From contig NZ_JACEZU010000007.1 in assembly GCF_014042355.1 (NCBI RefSeq), forward strand, positions 248,001 to 312,000: a stretch of 64,000 nucleotides of DNA, in the 5' to 3' direction. Source of the DNA: Rugamonas apoptosis. GTDB taxonomy: Bacteria; Pseudomonadota; Gammaproteobacteria; Burkholderiales; Burkholderiaceae_D. The position numbers and the translations under genes are program-made. Below the pieces are notes generated by a model that saw only the letters and a program-made list of their open reading frames with translations, was not told where the DNA came from and made no database searches. Below, one piece after another: positions 17,667 through 29,853 of the stretch. How positions within the stretch are numbered: the stretch's first letter is position 1; each line of letters starts with the position of its first letter.

Positions 17667-18296
17667 TTACTTTTTGAGACGGTTGCTGAACGCGGCATGC
17701 AGGCTGTTCAGGGTTTCCTCGGCGGCCAGCAGTTGGTCGGCCACTTCGTTGACCTTGCGCCGGCTGGAGCGGGCGTGATCGCGCAGCACTTCGAAGGCCG
17801 TGTTGCGGTCGGTCTGGAACTTGCACATCAACAGGCCCACGGCCAGGCTGGTTTCGCGTCCGGCCGCCAACGCCGCGTTCAGGTTGAGCTCCGTACGGCG
17901 CAACTGGCGGATCTCGTCGGCCCGCGCCAGGCCGGCCGCGAAAGCCGGCATCAAGTGTTTTTCATCGACCGGCTTGACCAGGAAGCCGACGGCGCCGTAG
18001 GACGCCGCCTGCTTGCCGGCGTCGGCGTCGCCGCGGCCGGACAGGAACATGAACGGCACCGAGGTCTGGGCGTGCAACCGCTTGGCCAGTTCCAAACCAT
18101 TCATGCCCGGCATGTGGATGTCGAGCAGGGCCAGGTCCGGTTCGCGCTGGGCGATCAGTTGCAAGGCTTGCTCGGACGAGGAAGCCTGCAGCGTGTCGTA
18201 GCCGGCGTGGCGCAGCACCTCGCCCAGGTAATCGAGCAGCAGTTGGTCGTCATCGACGATCAGTATCAGTCGCTTCGCGCTGGCGGAGACGTTCAT
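17667..18296 (-). CDS. Response regulator with ANTAR RNA-binding output domain
   Basis: A receiver domain (residues 7-120) with acidic residues D15-D17, phosphoacceptor D59 (LLDIHMPGMNG), S86 and K108 is joined through a short helix to an ANTAR domain (about 135-195; ETSLAVGLLM, TAFEVLRDHARSSRRKV, ANQLL-like end). ANTAR proteins bind paired RNA hairpins and prevent transcription termination, so this is a predicted phosphorylation-controlled antiterminator. Known relatives control nitrogen or amide metabolism (NasT, AmiR). No kinase or nitrate gene lies nearby, so input and target are unknown. Confidence 0.88.
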   Translation of the reverse strand: MNVSASAKRLILIVDDDQLLLDYLGEVLRHAGYDTLQASSSEQALQLIAQREPDLALLDIHMPGMNGLELAKRLHAQTSVPFMFLSGRGDADAGKQAASYGAVGFLVKPVDEKHLMPAFAAGLARADEIRQLRRTELNLNAALAAGRETSLAVGLLMCKFQTDRNTAFEVLRDHARSSRRKVNEVADQLLAAEETLNSLHAAFSNRLKK

Positions 18297-18378
18297 AGGG
18301 CGGATCCGTGGTCAAGTAAACGCCTGAATTATAAGACGTAACGGCCCACGGATAGCCAACCAGTTTTCAATGCCGTTG

Positions 18379-18996
18379 TTAATGAGCCAAGAATAAGGCC
18401 CTGAACCGGTGCACGGCGGCGGCCGGATCATCGGCCAGGTAGACGCTGCTGATGGCCGCCACCATATTGGTGCCGCGCGCCACCAGCGGCGCCGCGTTCT
18501 CGGGCGTCATGCCGCCGATGACGACGCTGGGCACGGTGATCACGGCGCGCGCCTGGTCCAGGATGGACGGCGCCGTCGTCACCGCATACTGCTTGACACG
18601 CGACGGATAAAAGCCGCCGAAGGCCACGTAGCTGGCGCCGGCCGCCTGCGCCGCCTGGGCGCGCGGCAGGTCGCCGTAGCAGGAGGCGCCGACGATCTTG
18701 TCCGGCCCCAGCGCGGCGCGCACCTCTGCCAGCGTGGCGTCGGTGCCGCCCACGTGGATGCCGTCCGCGTCGAGCGCGCGGCACAGGTCCAGGTGGTCGT
18801 TGATAATCAGCGGCACGCCGTGGCGGCGGCACAGCGCCAGCAGGGCCGCGCCCTGCTCCGCGCGCAGCGCCGGACCGGCATCCTTGTGGCGGTACTGCAG
18901 CAGCGCCACGCCGGCGCCCAGCGCCTGCTCCGTCACGGCCAGCAGCCGCTCCGTATCGTCCCAGTTGGGGGTGACCAGATAAAGTCCTTGCATCAT
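18379..18996 (-). CDS. thiE: Thiamine-phosphate synthase
   Basis: Joins HMP pyrophosphate and the thiazole phosphate to give thiamine monophosphate. The 205-residue TIM-barrel protein shows QYRHKD near residue 34, the phosphate/Mg loop INDHLDLC near 65, DGIHVGGTDA near 79 and the pyrophosphate-binding GGMTPENAAP. It is the last gene of the thiC-thiS-thiG-thiD-thiE cluster. The 36-bp gap to thiD holds a short GGGACGTAACAC repeat fragment, but co-transcription under the TPP riboswitch is still likely. Confidence 0.94.
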   Translation of the reverse strand: MMQGLYLVTPNWDDTERLLAVTEQALGAGVALLQYRHKDAGPALRAEQGAALLALCRRHGVPLIINDHLDLCRALDADGIHVGGTDATLAEVRAALGPDKIVGASCYGDLPRAQAAQAAGASYVAFGGFYPSRVKQYAVTTAPSILDQARAVITVPSVVIGGMTPENAAPLVARGTNMVAAISSVYLADDPAAAVHRFRALFLAH

Positions 18997-19014
18997 GCTC
19001 TCTCAAAAAAAATT

Positions 19015-19029
19015 CGGGACGTAACACGC
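19015..19029. repeat. Half-copy of the GGGACGTAACAC repeat
   Basis: CGGGACGTAACACGC lies between thiD and thiE. It matches the arm of the hairpin at 13251-13313 over 12 bases, and the following TTTTCAGCG is shared with the valS terminator at 29854-29900. Confidence 0.5.
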
Positions 19030-19032
19030 TTT

Positions 19033-19881
19033 TCAGCGCAGCGGAATACGCTGGCCTGCGGCGATCGGGTAGGACGCTTCCAGCGCGTGATGGCAGAACA
19101 ACTGCGCCCGTTCCAGCGCCACCGCCACCGGTACCTGCTGCGCCAGCAGGCCGGCGATGGATGAGGCCAGGGTGCAGCCGCTGCCGTGAAAACCGCCCGG
19201 CAAACGGGGCCAGCGCCACTGTTGTTCGCGTTCCGGGCCATACCAGCGGTTGACCACCTGCTCGCCGTCCTCATGCCCACCCGTGATCAGCACATGCTGG
19301 CAGCCCCGCTCGCGCAGCACGCGGGCCTGCGCGGCCGGCGTGTCCTCGCCACTCAAGGCGCGCGCCTCCGGGCCATTCGGCGTCAGCACGGTCACCAGCG
19401 GCAGCAGTGGCGCCAGCGCCAGCGCCGCGTCGTCGCGCGACAGCAGGTCGCCGTGGCCACTGGCCAGCACCGGGTCCAGCACCACCGGCAAGTCCGGCTG
19501 ATGCACGCGCAGGCGCGCGATCAGGCCGGCGATCGCGCGTGCGTTGGCGGCGCTGCCCGTGATGCCGATCTTGACGGCGGCGATGGCGATCTTCGCCGCC
19601 AGCACCTCGGCCTGGCGCAGCACCATGGCGCTGTCAACCGGCTGCACGTGGTAGACGCGATCGTTGTCCTGCGCCGTCAGCGCCGTGACCACGGTCAGCG
19701 CATGCGCGCCCTGGCCGGCCACGGCTTGCAGGTCGGCCGCGATGCCGGCGCCGCCCGACGGATCGACGCCGGCCAGCACCAGCACGGCGGCCCGTTCATC
19801 GGGACGGCGCACGGGTGGCGCCGCCGCCGGCGAACCGGCGCCGGCTGGCGCGTGCATGCCGGTGGCGGCGCGGTCCGTCAT
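19033..19881 (-). CDS. thiD: Hydroxymethylpyrimidine/phosphomethylpyrimidine kinase
   Basis: Ribokinase-fold enzyme that phosphorylates HMP and HMP-phosphate to the pyrophosphate used by ThiE. It shows [17 protein letters not shown] near residue 35, [16 protein letters not shown] and the anion-hole/catalytic motif [11 protein letters not shown]. An Ala/Pro-rich N-terminal extension of about 30 residues precedes the core and carries no recognisable domain. Its ATG overlaps the thiG stop by 4 bases, showing tight coupling. Confidence 0.93.
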   Translation of the reverse strand: MTDRAATGMHAPAGAGSPAAAPPVRRPDERAAVLVLAGVDPSGGAGIAADLQAVAGQGAHALTVVTALTAQDNDRVYHVQPVDSAMVLRQAEVLAAKIAIAAVKIGITGSAANARAIAGLIARLRVHQPDLPVVLDPVLASGHGDLLSRDDAALALAPLLPLVTVLTPNGPEARALSGEDTPAAQARVLRERGCQHVLITGGHEDGEQVVNRWYGPEREQQWRWPRLPGGFHGSGCTLASSIAGLLAQQVPVAVALERAQLFCHHALEASYPIAAGQRIPLR

Positions 19882-20669
19882 GCCAGCCGGCCAGCCATCG
19901 GCGACGATGGCGAGGCGGCGAAGCGCTTCGGAATGCGGCCGGCCAGGTAGGCTTCACGCCCGGCCTGCACCCCCAGCCGCATGGCGCGCGCCATGCGCAC
20001 CGGGTCCTGGGCGCCGGCGATGGCGGTGTTCATCAACACGCCGTCGCAGCCCAGTTCCATGGCGATGGCGGCATCCGACGCCGTACCCACGCCGGCATCG
20101 ACCAGCACCGGCACGGTGGCCTGCTCGATAATCAGCGACAGATTCCACGGATTGAGGATGCCCATGCCCGAGCCGATCAGCGACGCCAGCGGCATCACGG
20201 CCACGCAGCCGATACTGGCCAACAGCTTGGCCTGGATCGGATCGTCGCTGCAGTAGACCATCACGTCGAAGCCGTCGCGCACCAGCGCCTCGGCCGCGAT
20301 CAGGGTTTCCGGCATGTGCGGGAACAGGGTCTTCTCATCGCCCAGCACTTCCAGCTTGACCAGCTTGTGGCCGCCCAGCAGTTCGCGCGCCATCTGCAGC
20401 GTGTAGACGGCGTCCTTGGCCGTGTAGCAGCCGGCCGTGTTGGGCAGGATGGTGTACTGCGACGGTGGCAGCACGTCCAGCAGGCTGGGCGTATTGGGAT
20501 CCTGGCCGATGTTGACGCGGCGGATGGCCACCGTGATGATCTCGGCGCCGGCCGCGTCGGTCGCTTCCTTGGTTTGCGCCAGGTCCTTGTATTTGCCGCT
20601 GCCCACCAGCAGGCGCGAGTTGTAGCTCTTGCCCGCGATGGTCAGCAGGTCTTGGTTTTGCTCTTGCAT
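19878..20669 (-). CDS. thiG: Thiazole synthase
   Basis: Builds the thiamine thiazole ring from DXP, dehydroglycine and sulfur delivered by ThiS. TIM barrel with the Schiff-base lysine K105 in [11 protein letters not shown], plus [10 protein letters not shown] near residue 19, [11 protein letters not shown] and [12 protein letters not shown]. Length 263 residues is normal. It lies 25 bp after thiS and overlaps thiD by 4 bases. It uses DXP, the product of dxs at the start of this window. Confidence 0.95.
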   Translation of the reverse strand: MQEQNQDLLTIAGKSYNSRLLVGSGKYKDLAQTKEATDAAGAEIITVAIRRVNIGQDPNTPSLLDVLPPSQYTILPNTAGCYTAKDAVYTLQMARELLGGHKLVKLEVLGDEKTLFPHMPETLIAAEALVRDGFDVMVYCSDDPIQAKLLASIGCVAVMPLASLIGSGMGILNPWNLSLIIEQATVPVLVDAGVGTASDAAIAMELGCDGVLMNTAIAGAQDPVRMARAMRLGVQAGREAYLAGRIPKRFAASPSSPMAGRLA

Positions 20670-20694
20670 CTCTGTTTTCCTTTAACGTCCGTGG

Positions 20695-20898
20695 TTAGCC
20701 GCCGCCGATGGCGCGCACGATGTCCACCTTGTCCTGGGCCGCCAGCTGGCGCTCGCGCCATTGCTGGCGCGGCACCACCGTGCGGTTGATGGCCAGCGCC
20801 AGCGCCTGGCCCGTCAGCGACAGGGCGTCGATCAAGTCGTTCACCGTATGGCCGGCCGGTACGCTGTGCGGCGCGCCGTTCAGTTCTATCGCGATCAT
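20695..20898 (-). CDS. thiS: Sulfur carrier protein ThiS
   Basis: A 67-residue ubiquitin-like sulfur carrier that ends in the required C-terminal Gly-Gly (VDIVRAIGGG); the terminal glycine is adenylated and thiocarboxylated to feed ThiG. The core LNGAPHSVPAGHTVNDLID and LALAINRTVVPRQQW is typical. It begins 7 bp after thiC. No thiF adenylyltransferase gene is in the window, so activation must come from elsewhere. Confidence 0.94.
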   Translation of the reverse strand: MIAIELNGAPHSVPAGHTVNDLIDALSLTGQALALAINRTVVPRQQWRERQLAAQDKVDIVRAIGGG

Positions 20899-20905
20899 GG
20901 CCGCC

Positions 20906-23004
<2,099 letters not shown>

Positions 23005-23038
23005 TGTGCCACCCACCGTGAGGCGGGCAGCGGATCGC

Positions 23039-23044
23039 ATTATA
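23039..23044 (-). promoter_or_regulatory. Candidate -10 box of the thi operon
   Basis: TATAAT on the minus strand about 35 bases before the aptamer. No clear -35 box at 17 bp. The remaining gap to the PEP-CTERM gene (23045-23287) shows AT-rich sequence near 23165-23245 and no further feature. Confidence 0.5.
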
Positions 23045-23287
23045 CATCGGTGCGCCGCCCGTGCGTGCGCATGCGCGCCGAAGCGCCAATAGCGTGTATG
23101 CGCGGCGCCCCGCTTGACAACGCCGGCGCCAGCCGTGTCGCGCCTACAACAACAGTACATTTTGCCGGGCCTGCTTGTTTTTTATGCATGTGAAACTGCT
23201 ACAATCCTCAGCAATTATAAAAAAAGTATTGTTTTTTGACATCAGTCCGGTCGCAGCCCCCCTCCCCTCACTCTTCAGGATGCCAAC

Positions 23288-24172
23288 ATGAAACCAAGCT
23301 CCCCCATGCTTTCCACCCTGCTGCTGGGCGCCGTGCTCAGCTGCGCGCTCCCAGCCCACGCCACCGTCTACGCCAGCTATTCCGGTTCCCAGCTGGGCGT
23401 GACGCAACGCACCGACGGCCTGGTGCAAACCAACTACTTCGGCACCGGCGTTCAAGCCCGTGGCCTGGCGCTGGGCGTGAGCAACGACCTGTACATCGCG
23501 GCCGGCAACCACCTGATCAACTACAGCACCAACGGCACCCTGATCAACGACATGGCCTTCCCCATCGCCTCCATCAACTACACCGATGTGGATGTGGGCG
23601 GCGGCCATGTGGTGGCATCCTATAACGGTCCCCAGCAAGGCTTCACCGTGCGCGACTATGCGCTGAACCAGTCCAACGCCGTCAGCACGGGCTTTAACAT
23701 CAACGGCATCGCCGCCGGCGACAACAACCACGTCTACCTGGCCTCGGGCAATCACCTGTACGATTACCTGACCAACGGCACCCAGGTCACCAACATGACC
23801 TTCCCCGACCAGGGCATCAATTACACCGATGTCGCCTACGGCAACAACTGGGTGGTGGCGTCCTACGCCGGCTCCCAGCACGGCGTCACGCTGCGCAACC
23901 TGGCGCTGAACCAGACCAGCTACTTCGGCGTTGGCTTCGACATCGACCGCCTCACGCTGGGCAACCACAACGATGTGTACCTGACCTCGGGCAACAGCAT
24001 CTACGACTACTCGCTCACGGGCGCGCTGATCACCCAGATGACCTTCCCCGATAACGGCATCCACTACACGGGCATCGACGTGATGGCGCCCGTGCCGGAA
24101 CCTGACACGGCCGCCATGCTGCTGGCCGGGCTGGGTCTGGTGGGCTGGATCGCGCGCCGCCGCAAGGCCTGA
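23288..24172 (+). CDS. PEP-CTERM-sorted secreted protein with three tandem repeats
   Basis: Exported protein of unknown function. A signal peptide (STLLLGAVLSCALPAHA) ends near residue 25. The body is three tandem units of about 81 residues (27-107, 108-188, 189-268). They begin VYASYSGSQ, VVASYNGPQ and VVASYAGSQ and share the pattern LYxASGNHLYDY, then NMTFPDxGINYTD. The C-terminus is a PEP-CTERM signal: VPEP at 269-272, a hydrophobic helix and RRRKA. The exosortase system recognises this signal and typically sends proteins to the cell surface or the extracellular polysaccharide matrix. The repeat pattern suggests beta-propeller blades (inference). Confidence 0.87.
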   Translation: MKPSSPMLSTLLLGAVLSCALPAHATVYASYSGSQLGVTQRTDGLVQTNYFGTGVQARGLALGVSNDLYIAAGNHLINYSTNGTLINDMAFPIASINYTDVDVGGGHVVASYNGPQQGFTVRDYALNQSNAVSTGFNINGIAAGDNNHVYLASGNHLYDYLTNGTQVTNMTFPDQGINYTDVAYGNNWVVASYAGSQHGVTLRNLALNQTSYFGVGFDIDRLTLGNHNDVYLTSGNSIYDYSLTGALITQMTFPDNGIHYTGIDVMAPVPEPDTAAMLLAGLGLVGWIARRRKA

Positions 24173-24275
24173 GTATCAGGCGGCCACCGGACTATGGCAG
24201 CGGGCACGGCGCCCGCCCGCTTCCCAGTGGCGCCCCCGCGTGGCAAGATGAGCGCCTGTCCCGCCATCGCTGCCC

Positions 24276-25121
24276 ATGCGCCAATTTCATCTGTTACCCG
24301 CCCCGCCACTGCAGCCATATATCGACCGGCTGTGGGGGTGGGAAAGCGCCCCCGGCGAAACCATCGCCCTGCCCACGCTGCTGCCGGGGGTGGGCGCCGA
24401 ACTGTATTTTCACTACCGGCTGCCGTTTCACCATGCCAGTCCGGAGCAGGCGTCACGCCCCTTGCCGGCCGCCTCGGCCCATTTGCTGTGCCTGCGCAGC
24501 GCGCCGCTGGCGCTGGCGGCGATGGCCGATGTCGGCTTTATCGCCGTGCGCTTCCGTACCAGCATGCTGGCCCGCTTCACGCCCGTGCCCATCGCCCAGC
24601 TGCACGACAGGGCGCTCGATATCGCCGACGTCTGGGGCGTGCCGGGCCTGGCCTGCGCCACCCGGGTGGCGGCCGCCGACAGTCACGCCGAACGGCTCGG
24701 CCTGATCCAGGATTTCCTGCTGCGCCAGCTACGCCCCGAGGGTGCCGATCCGCTGATCGAACGCGCGGTGGACGTCCTGTACCGCACGCATGGCGGGGTG
24801 GCGATCGAACAGCTGGCGCAGCGGCTGCAACTAGGCCGGCGCCAGTTGGAACGCCGCTTCCTGGCCGGCACGGGCCAGACCCCGGCCGGACTGCGCCGCT
24901 TATGCCGCTTCCACCACACGGTACGGGCGCTGCTGCTGACGCCGTCCACTCGCGGCCTGGACACGGTTCTGCGCTACGGCTATTTCGACCAGGCCCATTT
25001 CATCCGCGATTTCCGGACCCTGGTGCACACCACGCCCCAGCGCTACCTGCGGCAGGCAAGGGATATGACGCATTTTTACAATCCGCCGCGCGCGCAAAAC
25101 GGCACCATGCAAGTTCCCTGA
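24276..25121 (+). CDS. AraC-family transcriptional regulator
   Basis: 281 residues. An N-terminal ligand-binding region (about 1-165; PPLQPYIDRLWGWES resembles DUF6597-type AraC regulators) is followed by a double helix-turn-helix domain. The first helix-turn-helix is VAIEQLAQRLQLGRRQLERRF, split at its turn, and the second includes LRYGYFDQAHFIRDFR, then TTPQRYLR. It starts 103 bp after the PEP-CTERM gene and is followed 19 bp later by the small monooxygenase gene, which may be its target. Confidence 0.85.
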   Translation: MRQFHLLPAPPLQPYIDRLWGWESAPGETIALPTLLPGVGAELYFHYRLPFHHASPEQASRPLPAASAHLLCLRSAPLALAAMADVGFIAVRFRTSMLARFTPVPIAQLHDRALDIADVWGVPGLACATRVAAADSHAERLGLIQDFLLRQLRPEGADPLIERAVDVLYRTHGGVAIEQLAQRLQLGRRQLERRFLAGTGQTPAGLRRLCRFHHTVRALLLTPSTRGLDTVLRYGYFDQAHFIRDFRTLVHTTPQRYLRQARDMTHFYNPPRAQNGTMQVP

Positions 25122-25140
25122 ACCCTGACACGGAGCTTCC

Positions 25141-25440
25141 ATGCTGTTAATTGCCCACCTACATTCCCATCCCCACACGGCCGACGAACTGGCCGCCACG
25201 CTGTGCGCACTGGCCACGGTGAGCCGCGCGGAAGCGGGCTGTCTGTCCTACACGGTGCATCGCCGCCGGGACCAGCCTGAGGTGTTCGTCGTCTGCGAGC
25301 TGTACCGCGACCAGGCCGCCTGCGACGCGCACCTGGCCTCGGCCCCGCTGCGCCAGGCGCTGCGCCGTTTCGACACGCTGCTGAGCGCTCCACCCGTGCT
25401 CCAGATGTGCGACACTATCTCCATGCCGAGTCCGCTTTAA
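25141..25440 (+). CDS. Antibiotic biosynthesis monooxygenase (ABM) domain protein
   Basis: A 99-residue ferredoxin-like-fold protein of the ABM/YgiN type, which act as cofactor-free monooxygenases or quinone-modifying enzymes. It shows SRAEAGCLSYTVHRRRDQP, then VFVVCELYRDQAACDAHLAS, typical of the family. It lies 19 bp downstream of the AraC regulator with GGAG before the ATG, so the two are probably one unit. Substrate unknown. Confidence 0.82.
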   Translation: MLLIAHLHSHPHTADELAATLCALATVSRAEAGCLSYTVHRRRDQPEVFVVCELYRDQAACDAHLASAPLRQALRRFDTLLSAPPVLQMCDTISMPSPL

Positions 25441-25511
25441 TGCCGTACCGGCGGTACCTGGCTGCTGGGTAAACTGAAAAGTAAGAGTTGTAACAAAACC
25501 TCACTATGTGC

Positions 25512-25541
25512 GGAAACTAACATTCTAGTTTCCATATGGAA
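25512..25541. promoter_or_regulatory. Overlapping palindromes before the DUF4382 lipoprotein gene
   Basis: GGAAACTA and TAGTTTCC form a perfect 8-bp dyad with a 6-base spacer (25512-25533). It runs into a second palindrome, TTCCATATGGAA (25530-25541). They lie 66-95 bp before the start codon and could be an operator or an mRNA leader stem. Confidence 0.4.
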
Positions 25542-25606
25542 CGCATACTGTCCGTGCAGCGAACTCGTCACTGCCGTTTGAACGACAACAGAATAAGAGG
25601 TCCATC

Positions 25607-26830
25607 ATGAAACAGCCAGGCTATCGCCCCCTTCGTACCGCCAGCGCGGCCTTCGCCGCCATCGCCGCCCTCACCCTTGCCGCCTGCGGTGGCGGTGGTG
25701 GCTCCACGGCGTCCACCAGCACCATGGGCACGCTCAGCGTGTCGCTGACCGACGCCCCCTCCTGCGGCTTTGACGCCGTCAACGTCACCGTCAGCAAAGT
25801 ACGCGTGAACCAGAGCGCGGCGGCCAGCGACACGGATGCCGGCTGGACCGACATCACCCTCAGCCCGGCCCGCAAGATCAACCTGCTCAACCTGACCAAC
25901 GGCGCGCTCGACACGCTGGGCCAGACGCCCCTGGGCGCCGGCCACTATTCGCAACTGCGCCTGGTGCTGGACGCCAACACGGGCAACGCCCTGGCCAATT
26001 CCGTGGTCGCCACCGGCAGCACCACCGAAGTGTCGCTCGACACCCCCAGCGCGGTGCAAAGCGGCATCAAGCTGGTCAATGAATTCGACGTCGCCGCCGG
26101 CCAGAAAGTGGACCTGGTGCTGGACTTCGACGCCTGCAAATCCGTCGTCACCAAGGGCAATGGCAAGTACGCGCTGAAACCGGTGGTCAAAGTGATCCCG
26201 ACCGCGCTGAACGGTATCGGCGGCTTCATCGCGCCTGCCCTGCTGACCAGCCACGTGATGGTGTCGGCCCAGCAGAACGGCGCCATCGTCAGCGCCACCA
26301 CGCCCAACGCCACCACCGGCGAATTCTCGCTGACCCGATTGCCGCTCGGCAACTACGACGTGGTGGTGACGGCCGACGCCCACGCCGCCGCCGTTGTCGG
26401 CGCCGTGCCCGTGACCAGCACCAGCGTGATCGTCCCGCTCAGCACCTCGGCCGCGCCGATCACCCTGCCGACTTCCGTTACGGGCAGTATCGCCGGCACC
26501 GTGCTGCTGGCGCCTGTCAGCACCACCGCCACCGCCTATGTCGACGCCAAGCAAACCATCGCTGCCGGCCCCGTTGTCACGATCAAGTACATGGGCGCCG
26601 ACCTGACCACGGGCAACTACACGCTGACCGGCCTGCCCACCACGGCGCCGCAATACGCGCCCTACAGCGCCACCTTGCCGCTGGCGTTCGCCAGCGCCGG
26701 CACGGTGCAGCCGGGCGTGGGCAAATACATGCTGGAAGCGTCCGCCAGCGGCTACACCACCAAGTCGCTGGCCTCGGTCGACATTTCGGCCGCCAACCAG
26801 ACGGGCGTGAACTTCAGCCTGGTGCCATAA
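25607..26830 (+). CDS. DUF4382 domain-containing lipoprotein
   Basis: A 407-residue exported lipoprotein: signal peptide with lipobox LAAC, lipidated C27, then a Gly/Ser linker. Residues 40-195 form the DUF4382 domain ([55 protein letters not shown]). The C-terminal half has carboxypeptidase-like beta segments ([37 protein letters not shown]), probably surface or periplasmic beta-sandwiches. Function unknown. A strong terminator follows, so it is probably monocistronic. Confidence 0.87.
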   Translation: MKQPGYRPLRTASAAFAAIAALTLAACGGGGGSTASTSTMGTLSVSLTDAPSCGFDAVNVTVSKVRVNQSAAASDTDAGWTDITLSPARKINLLNLTNGALDTLGQTPLGAGHYSQLRLVLDANTGNALANSVVATGSTTEVSLDTPSAVQSGIKLVNEFDVAAGQKVDLVLDFDACKSVVTKGNGKYALKPVVKVIPTALNGIGGFIAPALLTSHVMVSAQQNGAIVSATTPNATTGEFSLTRLPLGNYDVVVTADAHAAAVVGAVPVTSTSVIVPLSTSAAPITLPTSVTGSIAGTVLLAPVSTTATAYVDAKQTIAAGPVVTIKYMGADLTTGNYTLTGLPTTAPQYAPYSATLPLAFASAGTVQPGVGKYMLEASASGYTTKSLASVDISAANQTGVNFSLVP

Positions 26831-26850
26831 ACACCAAGCTGCGTGATCCG

Positions 26851-26876
26851 GAAGGGGCGCTGCGGCGCCCCTTTTT
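26851..26876 (+). terminator. Rho-independent terminator after the DUF4382 gene
   Basis: GGGGCGC and GCGCCCC form a 7-bp GC stem with a 4-base loop, followed by TTTTT, 20 bp after the stop codon. Confidence 0.88.
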
Positions 26877-26993
26877 CATTCCCGCAAGAAATTTCCCGCC
26901 CCTTGCCGGCGGCGCACGCCACGGTTTGACACTTTTCCCGCAGATTTTCACGCTGCTGCGCCCATGTCCCGTCGTATGGCCTGCTTCGTCATC

Positions 26994-26999
26994 TATAAT
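26994..26999 (+). promoter_or_regulatory. Candidate -10 box for valS
   Basis: A perfect TATAAT 31 bp before the valS ATG; no matching -35 seen. Confidence 0.45.
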
Positions 27000-27030
27000 G
27001 GCTGTTTTCGCAAATTTAACTCACCAAATC

Positions 27031-29838
27031 ATGGAATTAGCCAAGTCTTTCGAGCCCGCCGACATTGAACAATTCTGGCGCAACGAGTGGGAACAGCGCG
27101 GTTACTACGCCGCCACGCTCGACGCCGGCAAACCCTCGTTCAGCATCCAGCTGCCGCCGCCGAACGTGACCGGCACCTTGCACATGGGCCATGCCTTCAA
27201 CCAGACCATCATGGATGGCTTGACGCGCTACCACCGCATGCTGGGCCATAACACAGCCTGGATTCCCGGCACCGACCACGCCGGCATCGCCACCCAGATC
27301 GTGGTGGAACGCCAGCTGGACGCCCAGAAAGTGTCGCGCCATGACTTGGGCCGTGAAAAATTCGTCGAAAAAGTGTGGGAATGGAAGGAAAAATCCGGCA
27401 ACACCATCACCGGCCAGATGCGCCGCATGGGTACCTCGCCGGACTGGAAACGCGAATACTTCACCATGGACGAGACCCGCTCCAAGGTCGTCACCGAAGT
27501 GTTCGTGCGCCTGCACGAGCAAGGCTTGATCTACCGCGGCAAACGCCTGGTCAACTGGGACCCCGTGCTGGGCACGGCCGTGTCCGACCTGGAAGTGGTG
27601 TCGGAGGAAGAAGACGGCTCCATGTGGTACATCAAGTATCCGCTGGCCGACGGCAGCGGTGCGCTGACGGTGGCCACCACCCGTCCGGAAACCATGCTGG
27701 GCGACGTGGCCGTGGCCGTGGACCCGACCGATGAGCGCTACACGGCGCTGGTGGGCAAGCTGCTCAAGCTGCCCCTGTGCGACCGCGAAATCCCCATCAT
27801 CGCCGACAGCTATGTGGACAAGGAATTCGGCACCGGCTGCGTCAAGATCACGCCCGCGCACGATTTCAACGACTACGCCGTGGGCCAGCGCCACAACCTG
27901 GACATGCCATCGATCCTGACGCTGGACGCCAAGATCAGCGACAACGCGCCCGCCGCCTACCGTGGCCTGGACCGCTTCGCCGCCCGCAAGCAGATCGTGG
28001 CCGACCTGGAAGCGCAAGGCCTGCTGGAACAAATCAAACCGCACAAGCTGATGGTACCGCGCGGCGACCGCACCGGCGTCGTGATCGAACCGATGCTGAC
28101 CGACCAGTGGTTCGTGGCCATGAGCAAGCCAGCCCCGGAAGGCACGTTCTTCCCCGGCAAATCGATCGCGGAAACGGCGCTCGACAAGGTCGCCAGCGGC
28201 GAGATCCAGTTCGTGCCTGAAAACTGGAGCAACACCTACAACCAGTGGCTCAACAACATCCAGGACTGGTGCATCTCGCGCCAACTGTGGTGGGGCCACC
28301 AGATCCCGGCCTGGTACGACGAAGCCGGCAACATCTTCGTGGCCGCCACGGAAGCGGAAGCGCAAGCCCAGGCCGCCAAGGCCGGCAGCACCGGCCCGCT
28401 GCGCCGCGACAACGACGTGCTCGACACCTGGTTCTCGTCGGCGCTGGTGCCGTTCTCGACGCTGGGCTGGCCCGAGCAGACCCCGGACATCCAGGCTTTC
28501 CTGCCGTCGTCCGTGCTGGTGACGGGTTTTGACATCATCTTCTTCTGGGTCGCCCGCATGGTGATGATGACGGCCCACTTCACCGGCAAGGTACCGTTCA
28601 AGACCGTGTACGTGCACGGCCTGGTGCGCGACTCGCAGGGCCAGAAGATGTCCAAGTCCAAGGGCAACACGCTGGACCCGATCGACCTGATCGACGGCAT
28701 CGGCGTGGAAGCGCTGGTGGAAAAACGCACCACCGGCCTGATGAACCCGAAAGCGGCGGAAAAGATCGCCAAGGCCACCCGCAAGGAATTCCCTGAAGGT
28801 ATCGCCGCCTACGGCACCGACGCCGTGCGCTTCACCATGGCGTCGTATGCCTCGCTGGGCCGCAACATCAACTTCGACCTGGGCCGCGCCGAGGGCTACC
28901 GCAACTTCTGCAACAAGATGTGGAACGCCACCCGCTTCGTGCTGATGAACACGGAAGGCAAGGATTGCACGGAGAACGAAGCCGCGCTGTCGATGGCCGA
29001 CAAGTGGATCATTTCGCTGCTGCAAAAGGCCGAGCTGGACATCGCCAAGGGCTTCGAGGACTACCGCTTCGACAACATCGCCTCCACCATCTACAAGTTC
29101 GTGTGGGACGAGTATTGCGACTGGTACCTGGAAGTGGCCAAGGTCCAGGTGCAGCACGGCACGGAAGGCCAGCAGCGCGCCACCCGCCACACGCTGCTGC
29201 GCGTGCTGGAAGTGATCCTGCGCCTGGCGCACCCGATCATCCCCTTCGTCACGGAAGCGCTGTGGCAGACGGTGGCCCCGCTGGCTGGCAAGACGCTCAA
29301 GGCCGAAGGCGATTCGATCATGATGCAGCCGTACCCGCTGGCCAACACGGCGAAGATCGACGAATCGGCCGAAGCATGGATGCAGCAACTGAAAGCGCTG
29401 ACCGACGCCACCCGCAACCTGCGCGGCGAAATGCAGCTGGCGCCATCGCTGCGCGTGCCGCTGATCGTGGAACCGGGCGACGCCGCCGACAAGGAAGCGC
29501 TGCAAGTGTTCGCGCCTTACATCCAGTCGCTGGGCAAGCTGGCCGAAGTGCAGATCGTGGATGCGCTGCCGGAATCGCCGGCCGCCGTTTCCATCGTCGG
29601 CACCACCAAGCTGATGCTGAAAGTGGAAATCGACGTCAAGGCCGAGCGTGAGCGCCTGAGCAAGGAAATCGTGCGTCTGGAAGGCGAGATCGCCAAGGCC
29701 AGCGGCAAGCTGTCGAACGAGAGCTTCGTGGCCCGCGCGCCTGCCGAAGTGGTAGCCCAAGAGAAAGAACGGGTCGCCAACTTCTCGGCCACGCTGGACA
29801 AGATGCGCGAACAGTTCGCCAAGCTGCCAGCCGCTTAA
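27031..29838 (+). CDS. valS: Valyl-tRNA synthetase
   Basis: Class I aminoacyl-tRNA synthetase that charges tRNA-Val and edits threonine. HMGH at 51-54 is the HIGH motif, and KMSKS at 539-543 the second ATP motif. The CP1 editing domain lies between them, and a C-terminal coiled coil ([20 protein letters not shown]) ends the 935 residues. ATG at 27031 begins the conserved [16 protein letters not shown]; the 35 extra upstream residues of the open frame overlap the promoter and were rejected. It is followed by a strong terminator. Confidence 0.97.
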   Translation: MELAKSFEPADIEQFWRNEWEQRGYYAATLDAGKPSFSIQLPPPNVTGTLHMGHAFNQTIMDGLTRYHRMLGHNTAWIPGTDHAGIATQIVVERQLDAQKVSRHDLGREKFVEKVWEWKEKSGNTITGQMRRMGTSPDWKREYFTMDETRSKVVTEVFVRLHEQGLIYRGKRLVNWDPVLGTAVSDLEVVSEEEDGSMWYIKYPLADGSGALTVATTRPETMLGDVAVAVDPTDERYTALVGKLLKLPLCDREIPIIADSYVDKEFGTGCVKITPAHDFNDYAVGQRHNLDMPSILTLDAKISDNAPAAYRGLDRFAARKQIVADLEAQGLLEQIKPHKLMVPRGDRTGVVIEPMLTDQWFVAMSKPAPEGTFFPGKSIAETALDKVASGEIQFVPENWSNTYNQWLNNIQDWCISRQLWWGHQIPAWYDEAGNIFVAATEAEAQAQAAKAGSTGPLRRDNDVLDTWFSSALVPFSTLGWPEQTPDIQAFLPSSVLVTGFDIIFFWVARMVMMTAHFTGKVPFKTVYVHGLVRDSQGQKMSKSKGNTLDPIDLIDGIGVEALVEKRTTGLMNPKAAEKIAKATRKEFPEGIAAYGTDAVRFTMASYASLGRNINFDLGRAEGYRNFCNKMWNATRFVLMNTEGKDCTENEAALSMADKWIISLLQKAELDIAKGFEDYRFDNIASTIYKFVWDEYCDWYLEVAKVQVQHGTEGQQRATRHTLLRVLEVILRLAHPIIPFVTEALWQTVAPLAGKTLKAEGDSIMMQPYPLANTAKIDESAEAWMQQLKALTDATRNLRGEMQLAPSLRVPLIVEPGDAADKEALQVFAPYIQSLGKLAEVQIVDALPESPAAVSIVGTTKLMLKVEIDVKAERERLSKEIVRLEGEIAKASGKLSNESFVARAPAEVVAQEKERVANFSATLDKMREQFAKLPAA

Positions 29839-29853
29839 GCACCGCGCAGTCCC

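Noticed and set aside
23144..24064. 306-codon minus-strand frame with repeats opposite the PEP-CTERM gene
   Set aside because: Its repeats are simply the complement of the three repeats in the plus-strand gene; there is no ribosome site or family match.
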